From the NCBI RefSeq assembly GCF_004785955.1, contig NZ_SJER01000001.1, positions 372,001 to 436,000 on the forward strand: a DNA stretch of 64,000 nt. The letters are read 5' to 3'. Numbering within the stretch: position 1 is the stretch's first letter; each line of letters opens with the position of its first letter. Below, piece by piece: positions 17,971 through 25,885 of the stretch. The position numbers and the translations under genes are program-made. The DNA is from Halostella litorea (GTDB lineage Archaea; Halobacteriota; Halobacteria; Halobacteriales; Natronoarchaeaceae). Under the pieces are notes generated by a model, which saw nothing but the letters and a program-made list of their open reading frames with translations, did no database searches and had not been told where the DNA came from.

Positions 17971-20823
17971 TTACTCCTCGTCGAACAGCAGCGTGAGCAG
18001 CTTGCGCTGTGCGGCCCGGAGGTGGTTGTTGAACGTGGGCTGGGAGACGCCGAGCGAGTCGGCGATCTCGCTCCCGGTCCGGTCCCGCGGCGTCGAGAAG
18101 AAGCCGCTCAGGTACGCGCTCCGGAGCACCTCGGCCTGCCGGTCGGTGAGCCGCCCGTCGAGTTCCGCACGGAAGCTCGCGCCCGTGCGGACCGACCGGT
18201 CGCGCTCGCGCCGGCGGACGAGTTCGGCGGTCTCGTACCGCGACCGGAACGCCTCGGCGAACTCGCGCACGTCGGCGTCCGTCCCGAGGTCCACGACGAG
18301 GCGGATGTCGCCGTCCGACGCCGTCATCGCCCGGGGGACCCCGCCGTGGTCGAGCACCGTCCGGGTGATGCTGTCCCCGGTCAGGTCCGCCTCGTACAGC
18401 GCGCCGTCCCCGCGCTCGGCGACCAGCGAGAGGTTGGTGATCTCCAGGGCCTCCCGGGCGAACTCCCCGACGCGCTCGGGCGGGGTGCCGGCGACGGTGA
18501 AGAAGAGCCGCCCGTGGTCGTCGTTCGGGACGACGCCCTGGAACTCGAAGCGCCCGTCCTCCTCCTCCAGCGCCCGCGAGAGGGTCAGGTCCGGGTCGTT
18601 GATCCGGAACTCCAGTTCGACGGCCGCGTCGCTGACCAGCGCGTTCTTCGCCTCGACGGCGTTTATCGCGTGGGCGACGGTGTCGCCCAGCTCCGCGAGC
18701 ACCTCCCGTTCGGTCCCGTCGAACACGCCGGGGCGGTCGGTGGCGACGGTCAGGACGCCGTACGTCGACTCGTCGTACCGGAGCGGGATGCCGACGATGG
18801 CGCTGAACCCGCGGGTCAGCGCGGCCTGTCGCCAGCTCTCGAACGGCGGGTCGCTCATCAGGTTCGTCTCGACCTGTAGCTCGCCGCGCCGGAGCGCCCG
18901 GGCGGACGGCGGCAGTTCCGCCACCGGCCCGTCCAGCGGCAGGGGGACGGCGTCGAGATACCCGTCGTCGGACCCGGCGCGCTCCCGCGGCTCGACGCGG
19001 TTCGAGGCGGGGTCGCTGTCGCCGACCCAGGCCAGCGAGTAGGGGGACGCGGCGGCGAGTTCCGAGCAGACGGCCGTCTCGATCTCGGCCCGGGTCGTCG
19101 CGCCCACAAGGGCGCGCTGGACGTTCCGGATCACCTCGTTGATGCGGTTCGTGCGTTCGAGCGCGGCGTTGCGGTCGGCGAGCTCGGCCTCCTGCTCCCG
19201 GAGTTCCCGGTCCCGCTCGGCCCGGTCGAGCGCCGCGCGGAGGGTCGCCGCCAGCAGCGACGCCGTCTCCGTCGTCGAGCGGTCGACGGCTCCCCCGTTC
19301 CTCGTCCCGGCGACGAACACCCCGTGCCGGCCGAGCGGCACGGCCACGCCGTCGGTGAACGGGCTGTCGTCGCCGTCGCGGTACCGCAGCTGCTCGCTCT
19401 CGACGAACGCCGACCAGGCGGTCCCGGAGCCGTCGACCGACCCGCCGTCGTCGACGCCCGCGATCCCCCCGGTGACCGGATCGAGGTGACCGCGGCCGTC
19501 GTACAGCGCGACCGCGGTCTCCGGGAGGCCGAGCACCTCCCCGGCCCGGTCGGTCGCGACCTCGGCCATCTCGACCGCGCTCTCGGCGTCCATCAGCTCC
19601 CGCGCGATCCCGTTGAGCGACCTGAGCCCCGCCTCGCGCCGCCTGCGCTCCGTGACGTCTTCGAGCGTCAACACGACGCGGTCGAGTTCGTCCTCCGGAT
19701 CGTACAACTGCGTCCCGTTGACCGACAGCCAGACGCGGTCGCCGTCGGGGCGGGCGACGCCGATCACCTGGTCGACGAACTGCTCCTCGGCGTCGACCGC
19801 GCGCCGGAACGGGAGCCGGTCGTCCGGCAGCGGCTCGCCGTCGGGGCCGACGATGTCCCACTCCTCGGCGTTGTACCGGAGTTCGCGGATCGTATCGCGG
19901 GACCGCCCGAGCAGTTCCTCGGCGTACTCGTTGGCGAACTGGAACCGTCCCCCCGAGTCCAGCACCGTGATGCCGACCGGGCTCGTCTCGACGATCCGCC
20001 GCTTGAGCGCGCGCTCCTCGCGGAGCTCCGCCTTCAATCGCTCGCGCTCGGTCACGTCGCGGAAGTACACCGACAGGCCCGTCGGCGAGGGGTAGGCGTG
20101 GACCTCGAACCAGGCCGACAGCGGCGGGAAGTACTCGGTGAAGCTGACGGTCCGCTGTTCGGCCGCCGCCTCGCGGTACTTCTCCTCGAACGTCGTCCCG
20201 ACGGCGTCCGGGAACGCCTCCCAGATCGACCTGTCGATGAGCTCCCCCGCGGACCGCCCCAGCACAGTCTCTGCGCGGTCGTTGACGTACGTGAACCGCC
20301 AGTCCCCGTCGAGCGCGAAGAACGCGTCGGTGACGCGGCCAAGCACCGCCCGGGCCGTCGGCGAGACGGGGTCGGCCCCGTCCCCCGCCTCCGACGCCGC
20401 GCGTTCCCCCGACGAGACCGCCCGGAACCCCCGGACGCTGGCGGCGAGCGCGACGAACTGGCCGTCGCCGTCCCGGGCGACGTAGTCCGTCGCCGGGTAG
20501 TCGTACAGCACCCGGAGCGTCGACGCCCCGGGGCGCTCCGCGAACAGGACGAACGGGACCGCCGACACCTCGCGGAGCCGGTCGAGCAGTTCGGTGGCGG
20601 TGCCGTCGGGCAGGTCCGGCTCGCTCACCACGCAGTCGACGCCGCCGCCCTCAACGCGTGTGACCGCCGCGTCGACGCCGACGCTCGGCTCCGCGCGGAG
20701 GCCGGCGAGTTCCGACTCGACCCGCGCGGCCGCCGTCTCGGTCCCCCCCGGATCGGCCCCCACGTAGAGAAGCGTCGCCGAGTCGCTCGTCGTCGATCGG
20801 TTCACGTCCGTGATCGCCGGCAC
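17971..20823 (-). CDS. Multi-domain PAS/GAF transcription regulator of the bacterioopsin-activator type
   Basis: A 950-residue soluble sensor-regulator. Domains in order: receiver-like (about 15-135), PAS (about 155-265), PAS (about 280-395), GAF (about 400-540), a short coiled segment, GAF (about 575-720), a bacterioopsin-activator-associated GAF/PAS domain (about 735-885) and a C-terminal HTH_10 helix-turn-helix (about 890-945; LTDRQAEVLRSAYLSGFF, then SEIADSLGVSQPTFNNHL). In the receiver, the usual phospho-acceptor Asp is replaced by Glu (E68 in VVSEPDLPDG). Signals could be redox, light or small molecules. The start is a GTG at 20823, with no better ATG nearby. Targets are unknown. Confidence 0.85.
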   Translation of the reverse strand: MPAITDVNRSTTSDSATLLYVGADPGGTETAAARVESELAGLRAEPSVGVDAAVTRVEGGGVDCVVSEPDLPDGTATELLDRLREVSAVPFVLFAERPGASTLRVLYDYPATDYVARDGDGQFVALAASVRGFRAVSSGERAASEAGDGADPVSPTARAVLGRVTDAFFALDGDWRFTYVNDRAETVLGRSAGELIDRSIWEAFPDAVGTTFEEKYREAAAEQRTVSFTEYFPPLSAWFEVHAYPSPTGLSVYFRDVTERERLKAELREERALKRRIVETSPVGITVLDSGGRFQFANEYAEELLGRSRDTIRELRYNAEEWDIVGPDGEPLPDDRLPFRRAVDAEEQFVDQVIGVARPDGDRVWLSVNGTQLYDPEDELDRVVLTLEDVTERRRREAGLRSLNGIARELMDAESAVEMAEVATDRAGEVLGLPETAVALYDGRGHLDPVTGGIAGVDDGGSVDGSGTAWSAFVESEQLRYRDGDDSPFTDGVAVPLGRHGVFVAGTRNGGAVDRSTTETASLLAATLRAALDRAERDRELREQEAELADRNAALERTNRINEVIRNVQRALVGATTRAEIETAVCSELAAASPYSLAWVGDSDPASNRVEPRERAGSDDGYLDAVPLPLDGPVAELPPSARALRRGELQVETNLMSDPPFESWRQAALTRGFSAIVGIPLRYDESTYGVLTVATDRPGVFDGTEREVLAELGDTVAHAINAVEAKNALVSDAAVELEFRINDPDLTLSRALEEEDGRFEFQGVVPNDDHGRLFFTVAGTPPERVGEFAREALEITNLSLVAERGDGALYEADLTGDSITRTVLDHGGVPRAMTASDGDIRLVVDLGTDADVREFAEAFRSRYETAELVRRRERDRSVRTGASFRAELDGRLTDRQAEVLRSAYLSGFFSTPRDRTGSEIADSLGVSQPTFNNHLRAAQRKLLTLLFDEE

Positions 20824-20925
20824 TTGGCCCCGGGGCGGTAAGAACCTCAGTGAACGATTCCGGACAGGTACCGGCGAGCGACGCGTTCGTCGCCGGATGA
20901 GGCTACACGCCCCACGCGGCCGTCG

Positions 20926-21492
20926 TTACCGGTCGGCGGGGACCTCGGGCGTGTCGAAGTCGTGGAAGTGCTCGCCTTTCTCCTTGGTGAGGACGTTCAG
21001 CGCGGCGGCCGCGCCGTCGCCCGCGGAGATGACCGCCTGCCACTCCTCGGCGCGGACCATCGCGCCCGTGGCGTAGGCGTCGTCGACGCTCGTCTCCATG
21101 GTCACGTCCACGTCGACGACGTCCTCGTCGGTGAACGCACAGCCCAGTTCCTCCGCGAGGTCGCGGTTCGCGCCGGTCGCGAGCACGAGGTAGTCGGCCT
21201 CGTGGTCCTCGCCGTCGGCCGTCACGACGAACCCGTCGCCGGCCTGCTCGACCGCCGTCACCTCGACGCCCTCCTGCAGGTCGACGCCGTGGTCCGTCGT
21301 CGCCTGCTCGCGGGCGCGGTCCATGAACACGTCGCCGTCCATGCTCCGGATGCCGAGGTAGTTGTACAGGTGGGCCTTGTGCATCCACGTCTTGTCGGTG
21401 TCGAACACCGTCGTCTCCAGGCCGTTCTTGCTCGTGAACAGTGCCGCGCTCAGGCCGGCGGGACCGCCGCCGACGACGATTACGTCCGTCAT
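20926..21492 (-). CDS. Compact one-domain FAD-dependent oxidoreductase, thioredoxin reductase-like
   Basis: A 188-residue protein with the FAD-binding core of thioredoxin reductases: VIVVGGGPAGLSAALF (4-19, dinucleotide-binding G-G-G-P-A-G), YLVLATGA in the middle and an end segment similar to the family's ATG-type flavin motif (AYATGAMVRAEEW, then SAGDGAAAALNVL). The NADPH-binding insert domain and the CxxC redox pair of true thioredoxin reductase are missing, so it is about 60 percent of normal length. The start is supported by a minus-strand CTTTTACT element 22-30 bases upstream. The electron donor and acceptor are unknown. Confidence 0.8.
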   Translation of the reverse strand: MTDVIVVGGGPAGLSAALFTSKNGLETTVFDTDKTWMHKAHLYNYLGIRSMDGDVFMDRAREQATTDHGVDLQEGVEVTAVEQAGDGFVVTADGEDHEADYLVLATGANRDLAEELGCAFTDEDVVDVDVTMETSVDDAYATGAMVRAEEWQAVISAGDGAAAALNVLTKEKGEHFHDFDTPEVPADR

Positions 21493-21614
21493 CGCTATCG
21501 ACTATGTTCCGGGGAGTAAAAGGCCTAGTACAACCGGCAGGCCGGGCGAGCGAACGTGCCGGGGAGCCGTCATCCACGGGACGGCCCGGGCTCCCGGACG
21601 GCCGACGACACCGG

Positions 21615-23984
21615 TCACGCCACCGGCCGCGAGGAGTTCGCGACGACGAGCAGGCTGCTCGTCCCCATCGCGACGGCCGCGAACAGCGGGTTCAACAGCC
21701 CGAACGCCGCGAGCGGTATCGCGACCGCGTTGTAGAGGAACGCCCAGCCGAGGTTCCGCCGGATCCGGCGGTTCGTCCCGCGGGCGACCGCGAACACGTC
21801 CGCGACCGCCCCGAGGTCGTCCCGGACGAGCACGGCGTCGGCGGCGTCGCAGGCGACGTCGGTGCCCGTGCCGAGCGCGATGCCGACGTCGGCCGCCGCG
21901 AGCGCCGGGGCGTCGTTGCTCCCGTCGCCGACCATCGCGACCGTCCCGCGGGAGCGCAGGCGCTCGACCGTCTCCCGTTTGGCCTGGGGCGGCACGCCCG
22001 CGAACACCTCGTCGACGTTCGGGTCCGAGCGGTACCGGGAGGCGGCCCGCTCGTGGTCGCCGGTCAGCACGACCACCTCCCGGTCGGCCGCGAGGTCGGC
22101 GACGACCGATTCCCAGCCGTCGCGGGGGGCGTCCCCGACGACGACCACGCCGCGGACGCGGCCGTCCCAGCCGACGACGACCGGCACGTCCCCCTCGTCG
22201 CGGGCGGCCGCCACCGCGTCGTCCGTCGCCGGCGTGGAGTCCAGCCCGCGTTCGTCGGCCAGGAGCGGGTGGCCGACGACGACCGTCTCGCCGTCCACGA
22301 CGCCGGTCACGCCCCGGTCGTGGGTCTCGACGGCCGACGCCTCGGGCGGTTCGTCGGCCGCCGACGCTATCGCCGACGCGATGGGGTGCGACGAGAACCG
22401 TTCGAGCGCGCCGGCGTGCGCGAGCACCGACGGCGGGTCGTCGGCGACGACGTCGCGGACGGCCATCCGGCCGTCGGTGAGCGTGCCGGTCTTGTCGAAG
22501 GCGACCACGTCCGCGTCGGGGGCGGTCTCGAACACCTCGTCGGAGGCGACGACGACCCCGCGGTCCGACGCGTCCCGGACGCCGGCGGCGACCGCGAGCG
22601 GCGTCGCCAGCCCCAGCGCGCAGGGACAGGAGACGATGAGGACCGTGAGCCCGGCCAGCAGCGCGTCGGTGGCGGGCGCGCCGACGAGGAGCGGATAGGC
22701 CGCGGCGACCGCCGCGAGCGCGAGCACCGTCGGCACGAACAGGGTCGCAAGCCTGTCGGCGAGGCGCTGGACGCCGGACCGCGAGCTCTGGATCGTCCAG
22801 AGGCGGTCCACGAGGCGGTCGAGCGTGCTCGTCGCGTCGTCGCCGACCGCGACGACGAGTGCGTCGTCCGTGACGACCGTCCCGCCGAGCACCCGGTCGC
22901 CCGGCCGGCGTGTCTCGGGCACGGCCTCGCCGGTGATGAGCGACTCGTCGACGGCGGCGCTCCCCTCGACCACCTCGCCGTCGACCGGGACGCGCTCGCC
23001 CGGCCTGACGAGCACGCGGTCGCCGGGGGCGAGCGACCCGACGGGCACCGTCTCGTGGTCGCCGTCGGCCGTCACGCGGGTCGCCGCCTCGACGCGGGCG
23101 TCCGTCAGCGCCGAGAGGCCGCTGGCGGCCCGCCGCTTGATCCGGTCCTCGTAGTAGTTGCCGAGCGTGACCACGAGCACGATGGCGACGGTCACGTCGA
23201 AGTACACGTGGGTCCGGCCGGCGAGGACCGCGACCGTGCTGTACAGGTACGAACTCGCGGCCGCGACCGACACCAGCAGGTCCATGTTCGGCCGGCCCGC
23301 GCGCAGGCTGACGACCGCGCCGCGCAGGATGGGGTAGCCCGTGTAGAACAGCACGATGGAGCTCATGAGCCAGACGTTGCCGAACAGGTAGAGGCCGTCG
23401 AAGCCCCCGAGGTCGACCAGCGGCTCGTAGCCCAGATACGTCGGGTACAGGAAGAGGGCGTACCACAGCATGGCCATCATCCCGAACACGCCGCCGCCGA
23501 TGAGAAACCGGGCCAGCGCCGCGTCCGACCGGTCGTCGGCGTCGCCGTCGGCGGGGCCGGCGACGTCGTAGCCGTACCGCGACAGCGTCGCGTCGAGCGC
23601 GTCGAGGCTGCCCCCGTCGCCGTCGTGGGTCACCCGCAGCATGTCGGTCGCGTAGCTCGCCTCCGCGCCGTACACCCCGTCGACGTCGGCCGCGACCGAC
23701 TCGATGAACGCCTCGCAGGTGGCACAGTGCATCCCGTCGACGGAGCGGAACGAGTGCTTGGCGTCGGCCGGGGCGTCGTCGCCGTCGGCCCCGCGGTCCT
23801 CCCGGACCGCCTCGGCGTCGGCCGCCGCTACGTCGTCGAGCGTCCGGGCGACTTCGAGACACCCGCGACAGCAGTAGCCGCCCTCGACGTCCGCGTCGGT
23901 GACCGGGGGGTCCGGCGTCGGGAGGCCACAGAGTGTACACTCGTCGGCGCTGCGGTCGTCGGCCGTGGTGACAGTTCGGCTCAT
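21615..23984 (-). CDS. Copper-type heavy-metal P1B-ATPase (CopA/FixI-like)
   Basis: A 789-residue membrane ATPase. The N terminus has a Cys-rich zinc- or copper-binding patch (C16, C19, C38, C39, C42), then a heavy-metal-associated domain with MHCATC (C87, C90). Eight membrane helices are expected; the sixth has CPC (453-455), the class signature of copper-type pumps. Catalytic parts are intact: TGE (351-353), DKTGT with phospho-Asp 497, SHP near 533 and GDGSND in the hinge. The Cys-rich leader before the HMA domain is typical of FixI/CcoI pumps that load oxidases. Its start overlaps the stop of the upstream SafE-like gene (ATGA), so the two form one operon divergent from the oxidase genes. 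Confidence 0.92.
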   Translation of the reverse strand: MSRTVTTADDRSADECTLCGLPTPDPPVTDADVEGGYCCRGCLEVARTLDDVAAADAEAVREDRGADGDDAPADAKHSFRSVDGMHCATCEAFIESVAADVDGVYGAEASYATDMLRVTHDGDGGSLDALDATLSRYGYDVAGPADGDADDRSDAALARFLIGGGVFGMMAMLWYALFLYPTYLGYEPLVDLGGFDGLYLFGNVWLMSSIVLFYTGYPILRGAVVSLRAGRPNMDLLVSVAAASSYLYSTVAVLAGRTHVYFDVTVAIVLVVTLGNYYEDRIKRRAASGLSALTDARVEAATRVTADGDHETVPVGSLAPGDRVLVRPGERVPVDGEVVEGSAAVDESLITGEAVPETRRPGDRVLGGTVVTDDALVVAVGDDATSTLDRLVDRLWTIQSSRSGVQRLADRLATLFVPTVLALAAVAAAYPLLVGAPATDALLAGLTVLIVSCPCALGLATPLAVAAGVRDASDRGVVVASDEVFETAPDADVVAFDKTGTLTDGRMAVRDVVADDPPSVLAHAGALERFSSHPIASAIASAADEPPEASAVETHDRGVTGVVDGETVVVGHPLLADERGLDSTPATDDAVAAARDEGDVPVVVGWDGRVRGVVVVGDAPRDGWESVVADLAADREVVVLTGDHERAASRYRSDPNVDEVFAGVPPQAKRETVERLRSRGTVAMVGDGSNDAPALAAADVGIALGTGTDVACDAADAVLVRDDLGAVADVFAVARGTNRRIRRNLGWAFLYNAVAIPLAAFGLLNPLFAAVAMGTSSLLVVANSSRPVA

Positions 23985-24793
23985 TGCGACAGTGCGGTCA
24001 GCGGGTACTCCGGCGACGGGAGCGGCAGCCTCGGCCGGGGGAGCGACACCCCGAACGCGTCGAGGCCGTGCGCGAGCAGTACGTAGCCGAGGACCAGAAA
24101 GAGGACCCCGAGCGCCTGGTTCGCGCGCTTGCTCGCCGACAGCGACCCGAAGACGGTCCCGTACACCAGCAGGGTCGGGAGCGTCCCGAGGCCGACGAGC
24201 GAGAGCAACGCGGCGGCGCGGGCGGGCTCCCCGGTCGCGAACGCGTATGCGTACGCGGGGTACGTTATCGGACACGGGAGCAGGGCGTGGACGACGCCCA
24301 ACCCGGCGATCCGAGCGTCCCCGACGAACGCGTCGACCCGGCGGGTGAGCAGCCCGCTCACGCGCCCGAAGTGGTCGTCGAGCGGCCCGAGCGACGGGTG
24401 GGTCGCCGTCCCGCCGACGTACGTGAGGCCGCTGACGGCGACGAACCCGCCCGTGAGGACCGCGGTGGCGCCCTGGACGCCCCGCCCGACCGCGAGCAGA
24501 TCGCTCGCCGCGCCCACCGCGACTGCCCCGACGGCGGCGACGACGGCCCCGACGGCGGCGTAGCCCGCCGTCCGGCCGAGGTTGAACAGGAGGTGCTGGC
24601 GCACCTGTCGGACGGTGAGACGCGACTCGGCCGTCCCCTCGCGTGCGCGGAGGCGGTCGGCGTAGACGCTCACGAGCGGGCCGCACATCCCGAGACAGTG
24701 CGCGCCGCCGAGCACGCCGACCCCCAGGAACACGAGCACGTCGACGTCGCCCGCCGGGGCCGCCATCACCCCTCCGTGAAGCGGGACGGACAT
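23981..24793 (-). CDS. SafE/UreH-like membrane protein, probable copper-handling partner
   Basis: A 270-residue protein with about six or seven membrane helices. The first helix contains GGAHCLGMCGPLV (H32, C33, C37), the hallmark of the TauE/SafE 'sulfite exporter' subgroup that sits beside FixI/CcoI pumps and cytochrome oxidases in many bacteria. A second conserved patch, HALLPCPITYPAYA (near 170), adds another Cys-Pro pair. Sulfite export is unlikely as the true role; metal transfer into the oxidase is the better inference from context. Translation is coupled to the P-ATPase by a four-base overlap. Confidence 0.82.
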   Translation of the reverse strand: MSVPLHGGVMAAPAGDVDVLVFLGVGVLGGAHCLGMCGPLVSVYADRLRAREGTAESRLTVRQVRQHLLFNLGRTAGYAAVGAVVAAVGAVAVGAASDLLAVGRGVQGATAVLTGGFVAVSGLTYVGGTATHPSLGPLDDHFGRVSGLLTRRVDAFVGDARIAGLGVVHALLPCPITYPAYAYAFATGEPARAAALLSLVGLGTLPTLLVYGTVFGSLSASKRANQALGVLFLVLGYVLLAHGLDAFGVSLPRPRLPLPSPEYPLTALSQ

Positions 24794-24798
24794 CCCGC

Positions 24799-24999
24799 TC
24801 AGGCCGCGTGGTCGACGTCCTCCCCGCCGTGTTCCGTCTCCGTCGGGGACACGAGGAGGTAGATGCTTCCGAAGATGAGCACGACGTTGACCGCCGTGAT
24901 CGCGCCGGCGTACGCGCTCACGGACGCCGCGAACGCCATCGCCGGGAGCAGTGCGAGCAGCGCCACAACGCTTACCGCCCGTGGCGACCGATTCGCCAT
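24799..24999 (-). CDS. Small two-helix membrane protein beside the oxidase genes
   Basis: A 66-residue protein (MANRSPRAVSVVALLALLPA...) with two membrane helices (about 8-27 and 31-50) and an acidic His-containing tail ending EDVDHAA. It ends five bases before the SafE-like gene starts on the same strand, so it probably leads that operon. A longer version from an ATG at 25038 is possible; the AT-rich run between 25003 and 25015 lies inside that extension. The family is not recognised; similar small proteins accompany haloarchaeal ba3 oxidases. Confidence 0.55.
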   Translation of the reverse strand: MANRSPRAVSVVALLALLPAMAFAASVSAYAGAITAVNVVLIFGSIYLLVSPTETEHGGEDVDHAA

Positions 25000-25107
25000 C
25001 GCCTTTTTAAGTACTGTGTCGGTTCCGGTAGAGACCATACATCCGGTTCGAGCGGGGGGTACTACGGCGTTTTCGCCGTTCTCAGTATCTGGGAATTCGG
25101 CTGTCCA

Positions 25108-25115
25108 ATATATAC
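25108..25115 (+). promoter_or_regulatory. TATA box of the ba3 oxidase operon
   Basis: AATATATA lies 22-29 bases before the ATG at 25137. The strength of this element and the lack of a ribosome-binding site suggest a leaderless operon message. Confidence 0.75.
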
Positions 25116-25136
25116 CCCTTATTCGTACCAAGATTT

Positions 25137-25367
25137 ATGGCGATAGAAACGGAGACCGACTCGTCGTCCGGACGTGACCCGGAGCGTCCGAAGGGGTACG
25201 TGGTCGGATCCGCGCCGGCCGACGCCGAACGCGAACTGTCACACGACGAGTTCGACCCGGTGGGAACGCTGACGGTCATTCTGGTGTACTTCCTCATCCT
25301 GGTCGGGATGTGGGTGTTCATGTACTTCGTCGAGTTCCTCGGCAACGAACTCACGGTGGTGGGATAA
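25137..25367 (+). CDS. Small single-helix subunit of the ba3-type oxidase
   Basis: A 76-residue protein with a polar N-terminal 40 residues and one membrane helix (about 43-68: LTVILVYFLILVGMWVFMYFVEFL). Its position directly before subunit II, with one base between stop and start, and its shape match subunit IIa of ba3 oxidases, which supplies the helix missing from a short subunit II. Haloarchaeal ba3 operons carry such small genes; the exact name (a cba-type small subunit) is inferred from order, not from sequence motifs. Confidence 0.72.
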   Translation: MAIETETDSSSGRDPERPKGYVVGSAPADAERELSHDEFDPVGTLTVILVYFLILVGMWVFMYFVEFLGNELTVVG

Positions 25368-25368
25368 C

Positions 25369-25884
25369 ATGGAGATCCACGAGTACGAGAAGCTCTGGCT
25401 CGCCGGGGCCTTGCTCCTCATCGTCGGGTTCATCGCCACCGTCGCCTACGGGGCCGTCGGCGCGGGAGTCGCGATGGTCGACGACGAGAACGGGACCGTC
25501 GACCCGGACGCGCTCGACGAGCATCCGAAGTTCAGCGACCCCGGGGTGTACGAGTCGGAGGACGGCGGGTACGACGTGTACGTGGTCGCGCGACAGTACA
25601 TGTTCCAGCCGGGCACCCAGCAACCGATCGAGGTGCCGGCGAACAGCACCGTCACCTTCCACGTCACCTCGGCGGACGTGATCCACGGCTTCGAGGTGGT
25701 CGGGACGAACGCCAACACGATGGCGATCCCCGGCGAGGTGGCGACGATCACGGTCGAAGTCGGGGGGCCACAGGAGTACGGGCTCCTCTGTCACGAGTAC
25801 TGCGGCAGCGGCCACCACGGCATGGAGGGGACGGTGCGGGTCGTCCCGCGGAGCCAGTTCAACGCAACGGGGGTGAGCGCCTGA
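25369..25884 (+). CDS. cbaB: ba3-type cytochrome c oxidase subunit II (CuA domain)
   Basis: Electron entry subunit of the terminal oxidase, with the CuA centre outside the membrane. The 171-residue protein has one N-terminal membrane helix (about 11-33) and a cupredoxin domain. The CuA ligand set is complete: H106 (VIHGFEV), C141, E143, C145, H149 and M152 in CHEYCGSGHHGM. The single helix is typical of ba3 enzymes. It is the second gene of the operon; stop and next ATG are one base apart. In halophiles the donor is probably a halocyanin, not cytochrome c. Confidence 0.93.
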   Translation: MEIHEYEKLWLAGALLLIVGFIATVAYGAVGAGVAMVDDENGTVDPDALDEHPKFSDPGVYESEDGGYDVYVVARQYMFQPGTQQPIEVPANSTVTFHVTSADVIHGFEVVGTNANTMAIPGEVATITVEVGGPQEYGLLCHEYCGSGHHGMEGTVRVVPRSQFNATGVSA

Positions 25885-25885
25885 G

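Noticed and set aside
23985-24686. In-frame extension of the P-ATPase by 234 codons upstream
   Set aside because: The extension overlaps the SafE-like gene in another frame and is Arg/Pro-rich. The ATG at 23984 overlaps the previous stop as expected for a coupled gene.
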